From NCBI GenBank assembly GCA_017165825.1, contig CM029387.1:2936289-3000288 (forward strand): a stretch of 64,000 bases of DNA. Direction: 5' to 3'. Position 1 is the first letter of the stretch; every line of letters begins with the position of its first letter. Made by a program: the position numbers and the translations under genes. This document shows positions 55,140 through 64,000 of the stretch, one piece after another. The notes under the pieces were generated by a model that had not been told where the DNA came from, did not search any database, and saw only the letters and a program-made list of their open reading frames with translations. This stretch comes from Hepsetus odoe (lineage: Eukaryota > Chordata > Actinopteri > Characiformes > Hepsetidae).

Positions 55140-56090
55140 TTCTAACATAAGTCCACTGACTCTTCTAACATTAACTATCAGTAAAAACTGAGCAAAACCA
55201 TGTTTTGGTGCCACAGCAAGGCTCTGTCTCAATTGTCTCGATACGATGGACACAAATGTGGCTCCGTGGGCTCGTTCTCAGACCCCAGGACACTAATATG
55301 TGCTGGTAATGTACCCACGCTAGCAGGTATAGTAAAGGGGCTACAGCACCCCAGAGGGCGCTCCTCCACTGACGGGAGATGTGCCTTTATAGGAGCGATT
55401 CCATGAGTGTAAAAGTCTTCAGGTGGAACGGAAATTACCTCCCAGCTATCGTATCTGAGACACCATCTGGCAGCCATGCTCCATCAGGAATCACACCTAA
55501 CAACCTTGGTCCCAGACACCGTCCCTAAAGCATACTCGCTCAGACGTCATTACTAACAGCACTGTCCCTCTGACATTATCCCTAATGGCATCATTCCTTA
55601 CCAGGGCGTCAGACATCACAGCAGCTTTTTTCTCCTTGATATTGTAGTGTAGTAGAGCAAACATGCACTCCAGTAAAAAAGTATTGTTACTGCATTGAAA
55701 ATAACGACTTGGGAGTAAAAATGACAGAAAGCAACATTAACTTAAAAGGTCGGGAGTCCAATAAAGCTCCGGGAGGACTGAAGTTTCCTACAGACAGTCC
55801 TTCCAACATGTGTCAGTCCAGGAAAAAGTGGAAAAAAAGGCTCTTCGCTACTCGTTTTGGGCCTGGAATAAAAATGAGAAGTGTGAGGCCATCTAGGAGC
55901 AGAACGACAAATGATGCAGAATGACAAATTACAAACTAGTGTGAAGGACCAAAAGGGGACCCGACCAAACAGACACATTTCCTTACAAACTCCCTTTGAC
56001 TTCAAAGACAAGATCCTGATGTCTAGTCAAACGAAATGGAGTGAATTTGTCCTCCGCACGAAACCCATCCAAACACACCAGCAGTGAATA
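55140..56090. other. Unique non-coding stretch
   Basis: No gene or repeat recognised. 55500-55620 has two or three loose 'gtcattactaac'/'cattatccctaat' phrases, possibly a very short diverged repeat. Confidence 0.3.
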
Positions 56091-56095
56091 AATAC

Positions 56096-56207
56096 ACTGG
56101 GACCAGGAGCAGTGATGGGGATGGTACCTTGCTCAAGAGTTCCTCAGGGTAAACTACTGGTCTGGGACTTGAAACCAAGACCTTACGATCATGAGGGTAA
56201 GTACCCA
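56096..56207 (-). mobile_element. SINE family A copy, interrupted by another SINE A
   Basis: 'gagcagtgatggggatggta', 'ccttgctcaagagttcctca' and 'gggacttgaaaccaagacct' in antisense order up to 'gtaagtaccc'. The remaining head ('taaccactaggcgaccccca', 56434-56454) lies beyond the plus-strand copy. Confidence 0.85.
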
Positions 56208-56435
56208 TGGGGCAGTGGTGGGTTAGTGCTTAGGGACCTGAAGGTCGTGGGCTGAATCCCTAACTCAGCTCCCCGAGGTACACTTGAGCAAGGTACCGTC
56301 CCCATCTCTGCTCCCTGGGCACTTTAAATAACTGCCCCCTGCTGCACGGTGTGTGTGGGTTAAAATCAGTGAATGTATGTTGCTGCCTTTCACTGTGTGC
56401 TGTGCTCTCAATGACAAGTCACTTTCACTTTCACT
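56208..56435 (+). mobile_element. SINE family A copy nested in a minus-strand A copy
   Basis: 'ggggcagtggtgggttagtg', 'gaaggtcgtgggctgaatcc', 'acacttgagcaaggtaccgt', 'tgctgcacggtgtgtgtggg' and tail 'agtcactttcactttcac'. It splits the head of the older minus-strand copy. No clear target-site duplication is visible. Confidence 0.9.
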
Positions 56436-56459
56436 AACCACTAGGCGACCCCCACCCTT

Positions 56460-57060
56460 AAATGAAAAGAGTGATAGTCTAGACTCACAGGATGCATCTT
56501 GGTGTGTTAACCCACCAAGATTATTATTTTAAGTCAGAATAAAGTCAGTGAGAGTTTAATGCAGAGCAGTTTTACACTCTTATTACAGGCCTGGAGGAAA
56601 GTCCCCCACGGTGGTTCCCTCTCCTGCAGATGGGGACTGTCCCAGTTTGGAAAACACCAACCACTTTATTCTGGTCGTCCCCCAAAGCCAGCAGTGCCTC
56701 CACAGTCACGCCATGAACCACCGGGTTATTTCTGGACCTCCTCCACCCGCCTCGCTCTCCTTCAAACACATCAGGCTCAGTGTGGCTTCTGGTTAGTTTG
56801 GGATAAAGTTCAAGCAGGATCATTGCAGTTCAGAAGCAGGCTTTTTTCAGGAGGGGAACATGGTCATAAATATTGGGACAGTAGGACTTGTTATAGCTGA
56901 ACGTTTTTAGACAACGGTGTCGTCGTACATCGGCATGTTGAAGGCAATACAGCGGCGCAGCTGCAGTTTCATAGAATTTCATGCTTTTCTTTATAGCTGA
57001 TTTAAGATGACTGCAGAAAGTTAGTGCACCCTGGTCAAATTAAACTGTATTTAACAAACG
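56460..57060. other. Unique non-coding stretch
   Basis: Open frames of 61-113 codons overlap at 56559-56900 on both strands without known domains. No repeat recognised. Confidence 0.35.
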
Positions 57061-57110
57061 GAAATCTATCTATCTATCTGTCTGTGGGTAAATATATATA
57101 TTATATATAA

Positions 57111-57425
57111 TACAGTACTGTAGAAAGGTTTTAGGCAGGTGTGAAAAAATGCTGTAAACAGAGAATCTTTCAGAAATGGAAGTGTTGATCATTGAGATCA
57201 TTTTGAGTTCCTTCAAAAACCGTGTGCAAGTGTACCTAGAAGAATTGATGCTGTTTTGAAGGCAAAGGGTGGTCACATCAAATATTGATTCGATTTAGAT
57301 TCTCTTTTGTTCATTCACTGCATTTCGTTGATTGATGAAAATAAATGATCAACACTTCCATTTCTGAAAGCGTTCTGTTTACAGCATTTTTTCCACACCT
57401 GCCAAAAACTTTTGCACACTACTGC
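57111..57425. mobile_element. Palindromic Tc1/mariner MITE
   Basis: Left end 'acagtactgtagaaaggttt' plus 'taggcaggtgtgaaaaaatg' and right end (reverse complement) 'gcagtagtgtgcaaaagttt' plus 'ttggcaggtgtggaaaaaat'. The two ends match over about 80 bp, and a TA lies before the left end, as expected for Tc1/mariner insertion. The middle contains no coding sequence. Same family as 17.1 kb. Confidence 0.85.
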
Positions 57426-57429
57426 ATAT

Positions 57430-58250
57430 ATATATATACACACACACTGTTTTTAACAAATGGAAATCAATCACTCTAACTGTTATATGTAGTTATATAG
57501 GAGTGAATGAGAGAGAGTTCATTTAAATATATATTTAGTCAATGGTTTTCACTATTTATAGACAGACGGAGGAATGTCTATCTGTCTGTCTGTCTGTCAG
57601 TCTGTCTGTTGTTATAATAGATGTCTGGTCTCCTTCACCACTGTGAACAATTCAGATTCGACAGATTTCCCTAAAACGAAGCATTTCACAACAAACCCGC
57701 TCTGAATGGCTTTATATCTCAAGCATTTAATTATGTAGAGATTTAACCAATTCACTGGAACTCTCCTTTAATTTCTCAGCCACAGTTCACGCACAGACAA
57801 TACTCCCATTAACTCGGGCATGAGCGGCTTCTTATTCACTTTCAGCTTCATAAGCAGCTTTACAACATGAGCTGCTGACAAATCGTTCTTATTCAAATGT
57901 GTTTGTTTTTGGGGATCTGTTTGTGTGGGACACCCAGACGGCACGTCTTTACGCTCACTTTACTTTTTAATGTTATGGATTCCTGCTCTGAGGGTGGAGT
58001 GAACAGATAAACAGCATTAATCATCTGCAGTGAAGCTGAGAACATACACCGACAGTCACATGCACCCGAGTCAGAGCCTGATGTGCTTCATTGTGTTAGT
58101 TTGTAGTATTTTTTAGATTCTGCACTAAAAACAGCCACGTCAGCAACTGTGAATGACTGAATGCTTATAAGGACTCCAAGATCTGGACCTTTTGGAAGGT
58201 TTTTATGCAGTCATGAGATGAAAACAGCAAGGGCCTGATAATGCATCTAT
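57430..58250. other. Unique sequence; 57720-58080 candidate conserved block
   Basis: A CTGT repeat at 57580-57610. Otherwise repeat-free, e.g. 'ggcatgagcggcttcttatt' and 'tttgtgtgggacacccagac'. No exon recognised. Confidence 0.3.
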
Positions 58251-58254
58251 ACTG

Positions 58255-58255
<1 letters not shown>

Positions 58256-58288
<33 letters not shown>
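58256..58288. repeat. (CA)n microsatellite
   Basis: About 16 CA units. Confidence 0.95.
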
Positions 58289-58293
<5 letters not shown>

Positions 58294-58427
58294 TGCACCC
58301 ACTAGTCCTCCTAACTGCCCTTAGACATGCACAGCATATTTTCCAAGCACAAAAATGAAAGTGATTCTTGAATGAGGACCATACAGCAACCAGTGAATCA
58401 CAGCAAAATGCTTTTCTAGTGGTTGTA

Positions 58428-60890
58428 TTAGTAGCATCAGTAGTAATAATAATAATAGTAGCAGTAGTAGTAATAATAATATTATTATTATTATTATCAA
58501 CAACAACAACAATAGTAGTAGTAGTAGTAGTAGCAATATAAGTAGTAGCAGCAGCAGCAGTAGTAATAGTAGCAGTAGCAGTAGGAGTAGGAGTAGTAGC
58601 AGCAGTAGTAATAGTAATAATAGCAGTAGTAGTAGCAGCAGTAGCAGTAGCAGCAGCAATAGTAATAGTAGTAGTAGCAGTAGTAGTAGCAGCAGCAATA
58701 GTAATAGTAGTAGTAGCAGCAGTAGTAATAGTAATAATAGCTGTAGTAGTAGCAGCAGTAGTAATAGTAGGAGTAGCAGCAGTAGTAATAGTAATAATAG
58801 CTGTAGTAGTAGCAGCAGTAGTAATAGTAGGAGTAGCAGCAGTAGTAGGAGAAGCAGTAGTAGTAGCAGCAGCAATAGTAATAGTAGTAGTAGTAATAGC
58901 AGTAGTAGCAGTAGTAGTAGCAATAGTAGTAGCAGCAGTAGTAATAGTAATAATAGCAGTAGTAATAGTAGGAGTAGTAGTAGCAGTAGTAGTAGTAGCA
59001 GTAGTAATAGTAATAGTAGCAGTAGTTGATGTAGCAGTAGTAATAGTAATAGTAGCAGTAGGAGTAGCAGTAGCAGTAGTAATAGTAATAGTAGCAGTAA
59101 CAGTAGTACTACTACTAGTACAGGAGTTTACTCCAGAACAAAAATCCTCAGATTTGAATGCGGATATTAATAATAGTGTAATGCTAAAGTGAAATAGCAC
59201 TACTACAGCAGTAGTAATAGTAGCAGCAGTAGTAGTAGCAGCAGTAGCAATAGTAATAGTAGCAGCAGTAGTAGTAGCAGCAGTAGCAGTAGTAATAGTA
59301 ATAGTAGCAGCAGTATTAATAGTAATAGTTGTAGTAGTAGTAGTAGTAGTAGTAGTAGCGGTAGTGGTAATGGTATTAGTGGTGTGGTAGTGGCAGTGGT
59401 AGTAGTAATAGCGGCAGCGGTGATGGTGGCGGCCGGTGGTAATGGTGGCGGTGGTTCCAGCAGCGGTGAACGGTGGTGGTAGGCGGCGGTGGTGGTAGCG
59501 GTAATGGTAATGGTAGCGGCGGTGGTAATGGTGAAATTAGCGGTGGTAATGGTAATGGTAGCAGCGGTGGTAATGGTAATGGTAGCGGTGGGATTGGCAG
59601 TGGCAGTGGTGGCGGCGGTTGGTATTGAGTAATGGTGGCGGTGGTGGCGGCGGTGGTAATGAAGTGGCGTGGTAGCGGTGGGGTAGCGGTGAGCGGCCGG
59701 TGGTAATGGTGGTAGTGGCAGTGGTAGTAGTGGTAGCGGCAGTGGTAATGGTAGTGGTGGCGGTAGTAGCGGTGGTGGTAGTAATGGCAGCGGCGGTAGT
59801 GGTGGCAGCAGTAATGGTAGCAGTGGTTCAGCGGTAACAGTAGTAGTAGCAGCAGTGGTAGTAGTAGTAGTAGCAGTGGTAGCAGTAGTAGTAGCAGTAG
59901 TAGTAGTAATAGTAGCAGTGGTAGCAGTAGTAATGGTAATGGCATTGGGAGTAGCAGTGGCAGTGTGGCAACGGCGGTAATGAGTAATGGTAACTTATTA
60001 GTAACAGCGGTAGTAATGGTAATGAGTAGCGGTGGGGTGCTTGGTAGTGGCAGCGGTATTATTAATTGGTAGTGGCAGCGGTATTAATGGCAATGGTAGC
60101 GGTAGTGCAGCAATGGTAATGGTAGCAGTAGTAGCAGCAGTGGTAATGAGTAATGGCGTGGCAGCGGTATTGAATGGTAATGGTAAGCGAGTAGTGAAGT
60201 GATGGTAGAAGTAATGGCAGTGGTAATGGTGAAGAAATTGGCGGTGAGGGTAGCGGCGGTGCAGGGTAGCGGTAGCGGTAGCAATGGTAATGGTAGCGGT
60301 GGCGAGTGGTGGTAGCGGTGGGTGCGGTGGCGGTAGTAATGTAATGGTGGCGGCAGTGAATGAGTACAGCAGTAGCGGTGAGATTGCTTGGTAGCAGTGG
60401 CAATGGTAATGGTAGCAGTAACAGTAGTGGTACAGCAGTGGCAGTGGTAATGGTAATGGTGGCAGCGGTATTAATGGTGGCAGTAGCCCAGTGGGCAGTG
60501 GCGGTAGCGGTAGTAATGGTAATAGTGGCGGCAGTGGTAATGGTAGCGGTAACGTGGTAGTAGCAGTGGGATGGCAGTAGCATTGGTAATAGTAATGGTA
60601 GCGGCAGTATGTGGTAGCGGTAGCAGTGGGAGTAGCAGTAGCGGTAGCAGTAGCAATAGTAATAGTAGCAGTAACAGTAGTAGTAGCAGTAGCAGTAGTA
60701 ATAGTAATAGTAGCAGCAGTAATAATAGTAGCAGTAGCAGTGGGAGCAGTAGCAGTAGCAGTAGTAATAGTAATAGTAGCGGCAGTAAACAATAGTAGCG
60801 GTGGGAGTGGCGTAGCAGTAGTAGTAGTAGTAGCAGTAGTAGTAGTAGCAGTAGTAATAGTACAGTAACAGTAGTAGTACTACTACTAGT
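58428..60890. repeat. 2.4-kb AGT/AGC/AAT/GGT trinucleotide array
   Basis: 58428-59110 is AGT/AGC/AAT; 59195-59360 similar; 59365-60600 shifts to GGT/GGC with 'ggtggtaatggtaatggtag' phrases and many small indels; 60600-60890 returns to AGT/AGC. Poly-Leu, Thr/Ala/Ile and Pro/His open frames up to 317 codons are artefacts. A unique 95-bp island lies inside at 59103-59195 and again at the right end. Confidence 0.97.
59103..59197. repeat. Unique island inside the trinucleotide array, copy 1
   Basis: 'gtactactactagtacagga' through 'taatgctaaagtgaaat', essentially identical to 60874-60966. The copies are about 1.77 kb apart. Confidence 0.95.
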
Positions 60891-60966
60891 ACAGGAGTTT
60901 ACTCCAGAACAAAAATCCTCAGATTTGAATGCGGATATTAATAATAGTGTAATGCTAAAGTGAAAT
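60874..60966. repeat. Unique island inside the trinucleotide array, copy 2
   Basis: Same 93-95 bp as 59103-59197, with its left flank still in the trinucleotide array and its right flank in unique sequence. Shows that the array region was duplicated as a block, or that the island is part of a higher-order unit. Confidence 0.95.
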
Positions 60967-61490
60967 GAAATAAAGCAATAACCCACTCGTGACACAGCGA
61001 TGAATTACAATGAGATAAAACACCAAATTAACTCATTTATTAGTAATAATGACAATGAACACCGCTCTCGCTAATCATGGCTGTCTGTCGGCAGTGGGCG
61101 GTAAATAGCGGCCAAGCAATGTTCCAGCAGCACAACCGTTTTTAATATCTCACCACATCAGTACATAATTCTGTATTTTACAACCTGCTCTGCTCTCTGG
61201 AACCAGCGATGGGCCACAAATCATCACGCACCAAGAGAAGCATCAATTCTGGAAAGTGAATCGAGAAATTGAAATTTAACACACGTAAGAAGAATCAGTT
61301 GAGAATTGCCCAAGAGTGAACCAAACACTTTTAGTGGACACGCCAGGCGGTCATCAGGCAGCTTCTCCTACGAGGTCGCCTCCATAATGATGCTTAAACT
61401 ACAATCTGCTGCAGCAGATGGTGATTATTTGGAGTGGTAGTCATTTTCAGGACTGAGAACAAACAAATAGGAGAGCAGAATGAGTGATGA
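60967..61490. other. Unique sequence, candidate conserved block 60980-61200
   Basis: 'gatgaattacaatgagataa', 'ccaaattaactcatttatta' and 'gctaatcatggctgtctgtc' give dense AT cores in repeat-free sequence. No exon recognised. Enhancer candidate by character only. Confidence 0.35.
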
Positions 61491-61498
61491 GAGAAAAG

Positions 61499-61499
<1 letters not shown>

Positions 61500-61530
<31 letters not shown>

Positions 61531-61731
61531 CAGATACTTCTCTTTGTATCTCCCTTTCTTGCTCTCTCACTTTCACTCCTCTTTCTCAATCTCTCTCTTT
61601 CTCTCCCTTCTGTCTCTCTCTCTCCATATCTATCTATAGATCACTCTTTCACTCTTGCTTTCTCTCTCTCTCCCTTCATATCTATCTGTCTATCTATCTA
61701 TATTTCACTCTCTCCATCTCCATATCTATCT
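61500..61731. repeat. GA tract, then CT/TATC-rich microsatellite
   Basis: GA repeats 61500-61530, then TCTC and 'tatctatc' repeats to 61731, where a SINE A is inserted. The array continues at 61963. Confidence 0.95.
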
Positions 61732-61962
61732 GAAAGTGAAAGTGACAACCCTTGTCATTGCGAGGTCACAGCACAGCAGACAGTGAACTTTTGCAGACAG
61801 TGCATTTAACCCATGCAAACACTGTGCAGCAGTGGGCAGCTATTGAAAGCGCCCGGGGAGCAGTGATGGGGACGGTACCTTGCTCAAGGGCAACCTACTG
61901 GTGAGGGAATCGAAAGCACAATCTTCCGATGCGGGGGCAACTCCCTAACCACTATGCTGCCC
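61731..61962 (-). mobile_element. SINE family A copy inserted in a microsatellite
   Basis: 'tgaaagtgaaagtgacaacc', 'cttgtcattgcgaggtcaca', 'gcagtgatggggacggtacc', 'gaatcgaaagcacaatcttc' and 'ccctaaccactatgctgccc'. 'ctatct' flanks both ends, a possible target-site duplication, though the flanking microsatellite makes this weak. Confidence 0.88.
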
Positions 61963-62195
61963 TATCTCTCTTCTTATCAATCTATCTCTCTAACTCTCTT
62001 GCTTTCTCTCTCTCAATATCTATCTATCTGTCTCTCTAACTCTCACTCTCACTTTCTGTCTCTCTCCCTTCTCTGTCTCTCTCTCTCCATATCTATCTAT
62101 ATCTCACTCTTTCACTCTTGCGTTCTCTCTCCCTCCCTCCATATCTATCTATCTATCTGTCTATCTATCTATATTTCACTCCATCTCCATATCCA

Positions 62196-62230
<35 letters not shown>
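61963..62230. repeat. CT/TATC-rich microsatellite, continued
   Basis: Resumes the pyrimidine-rich array: 'tatctctc', 'tatctatctatctgtc' and (TC)n at 62196-62230. Confidence 0.95.
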
Positions 62231-62233
<3 letters not shown>

Positions 62234-62234
62234 A

Positions 62235-63000
62235 CATGCTCTTTTGCACCTTCAGGAAAATGAAACACTGGAACAGTTAGATGTTTCTACCTGATCGACG
62301 CTCTGAAGTGTTGGTGTTAATACGCAGGCGCCCCCTCCCTGAGACCTGGATTAAATCACGGATTGTTAAATGGAGGTCCAGCGTGGAACGTTCAGGAGGA
62401 GGTGCTTTATGTTCCTGAAATCTAAGCAGTACAGAAATAATATAAACAGATGTAGATTTTTAAACAGACCACACACCAGACAGCAGCCAGAATAGAAGCT
62501 TGTTTAAAAAGCAGTGGGGAACAATGACCAATCCCATCAGGCCTGCGTCAGAAACCCCTCTTTGGCTCCGCCTACAGCTGGAGATACAAGACCCCCTGTT
62601 AGGGCACAATTAGTGTCAGTCCAAGCCTTCTAGCTGGATTTCCTCAAGTATCGGATAACCTTTAGCCTGGACAATCCCTCTGAACCTGACATTCACTTAC
62701 CTGCACCCCACGAGCGCCATATTGGGGTCACTACTGCACTCCAAATGGATCCTTGTGATCGGATATTGAGCAGTAAGCAATCAGAACCTAAGTTCATGAA
62801 GAGGCCAGTGAAAACCCTTTTCCACCAACAGGAACTGGTTCTTAAACTGGTCTGTTTGGGATTCTTTCCATCTTTTAGCAATTCCAGAAGTCTGGGGATA
62901 AACTGTTCCTCGCTCGCTCCAAACCCTCTTGTTCTACAGGAATGAACATGGACTACAAAACACTGATCTCATCGATACCATAATGTAAATGTTCCCACAT
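62235..63000. other. Unique non-coding stretch
   Basis: No gene recognised. Ordinary composition. Confidence 0.35.
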
Positions 63001-63192
63001 GGGCCAGTTGTAGTCTAGTGTTTAGGGAGTTGAGCAAGGTACAGTCCCCATCACTGCTTCCTGGGCGCTTTAAATAGCTGCCTGCAGCACGTAGTGTGTA
63101 TGCAATAAAAGCAAAGTTTAAATTTCATTAATGGTTCACTGTGTGCGGTTTAATCATGACAAAAATAGCCACTTTTACTTTCATTTAGACCA
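63001..63192 (+). mobile_element. SINE family A copy, internally deleted
   Basis: 'gggccagttgtagtctagtg' (A box) runs straight into 'ttgagcaaggtacagtcccc', so the B-box region is deleted. Then 'atcactgcttcctgggcgct', 'gtagtgtgtatgcaataaaa' and the tail 'agccacttttactttcattt'. Confidence 0.85.
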
Positions 63193-63194
63193 AT

Positions 63195-64000
63195 TTGGAG
63201 CCACCGTGATCAAGGAGGCCACCAACAGAGGAGGTGCTAAACAAGGGAAGAAGGAGAAAGACATTTTTGGGATCTAGCAGCCAGTTTTACGTTTCCGTAT
63301 TTTTGGTCAAAACTGTTCAAAATTTTGTGCAGGAAGCAGAAGAGGGCCAGTCGTTTCATGTTGATGAACGAGGGCAGCCTGTGGGGTCACGAGTTCGGGG
63401 TTTCTAATATAGTGAGTGAGTGGAAGTCCAATGTTTCCAGTAATTTGGCCCCAGTTGGACGTTTTGCCTTGATGTATGAAAGCTGTTGCTGCTTGAGCAC
63501 CAACAACTGGAGTGCTCATTACGGTGCTTTGTGATTGAGGGTTTAATGAATTTAAAGAGCCACTTCAACCATGAAACAGGGATTTGAATTTAAAAACTGA
63601 CACACAGGAACCGGTCTGCTCGGCAAATTTCCAAAGAGTTGGAAGAAGCCAACCAGTTGTGTTAATTAAATTGCCTTCTGGCCTCTAAAAAGAGTGAAAC
63701 ACATGGGCAATCCCGGCTGGGTCAGATAAGACGACTGCTTGACGGGAAGGTGTGGGATTACATGTAACAGGATCAAACCCTTCACAAACCCAATCCCTTT
63801 GTGCGCAGGTTACTTTGAAACAGTCCACCTTAAGCTTCGGGAGACTAATTGACAAAGCTGATGCTAGCATTCCTGAAAGGCCCCTGGATTTGCAGAGATT
63901 ACAGTTTTTTGGGGGGTGGAGAAGTTCTGCTGCAAATGGATTAAACGGTTCGATATGAACGGTCACGGGTGTGCTGCCCAATATCTCAGTATCTTTCTGA
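63195..64000. other. Unique non-coding stretch to the window edge
   Basis: No gene or repeat recognised. Open frames of 60-98 codons overlap on both strands at 63685-63981 without known domains. Confidence 0.35.

Noticed and set aside
58247..59200. 317-codon Thr/Ala/Ile-rich and 200-codon poly-Leu frames
   Set aside because: They translate the trinucleotide repeat on the minus strand; composition is set entirely by AGT/AGC/AAT units.
59376..60995. Pro/Leu/His-rich frames up to 264 codons
   Set aside because: Same trinucleotide array, GGT/GGC part. Frames shift at each small indel.

Overview
The window looks like intergenic or deep-intronic DNA from a teleost fish. Reasons: dense microsatellites (CA, GATA/GACA, AAT), several tRNA-derived SINE families, decayed Tc1-like transposons, L2-type LINE 3' ends, and no bacterial-style gene packing. 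I found no exon, conserved host protein domain, rRNA or functional tRNA gene. Every longer open frame I examined is either a transposon remnant or a frame running through a simple repeat. The repeat with the core 'gagcaaggtaccgtcccc' reminds me of clupeiform/otocephalan genomes, but I cannot confirm the species.

Layout. 1-13 kb: purine/pyrimidine tracts, a Tc1-like derivative with a 69-bp minisatellite, SINEs, a fragment with Tc1 transposase motifs (~6.95 kb), an L2 LINE 3' end (9.6-10.2 kb), a 32-bp GA-rich array (~11 kb) and an ATGA array (12.6-13.1 kb). 13-24 kb: mostly unique sequence with candidate conserved non-coding blocks, a duplicated ~270-300 bp block (19.72 and 20.65 kb), Tc1 remnants, AAT/ATT repeats and a second L2 end (23.1-23.7 kb). 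24-38 kb: a 49-bp satellite (24.46-25.1 kb), two more loci of the 69-bp unit (27.2 and 36.5 kb), clustered SINEs, large CT/GT/CA tracts (31.5-32.2 kb), and 37-bp and ~32-bp arrays that each start at a SINE end. 38-54 kb: non-LTR retrotransposon 3' ends, GATA/GACA arrays (42-44.7 kb), a ~125-bp triplicate, a second duplicated unique segment (45.35/46.28 kb), a degenerate reverse transcriptase (48.7-49.25 kb) and Tc1-like copies. 54-64 kb: nested SINEs, a palindromic Tc1 MITE, a 2.4-kb trinucleotide array (58.4-60.9 kb) and a pyrimidine tract split by a SINE.

Interactions are between mobile elements, not genes. SINE family B shares its 3' tail with the L2 LINEs and is probably moved by L2 machinery. 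SINE family A has inserted into a Tc1-like transposase, into another SINE A and into a microsatellite. SINE C tails appear to have seeded tetranucleotide arrays. The unique blocks between repeats are the best places to look for cis-regulatory function; that is inference from sequence character only. Family names and SINE boundaries come from pattern recognition without a database search.
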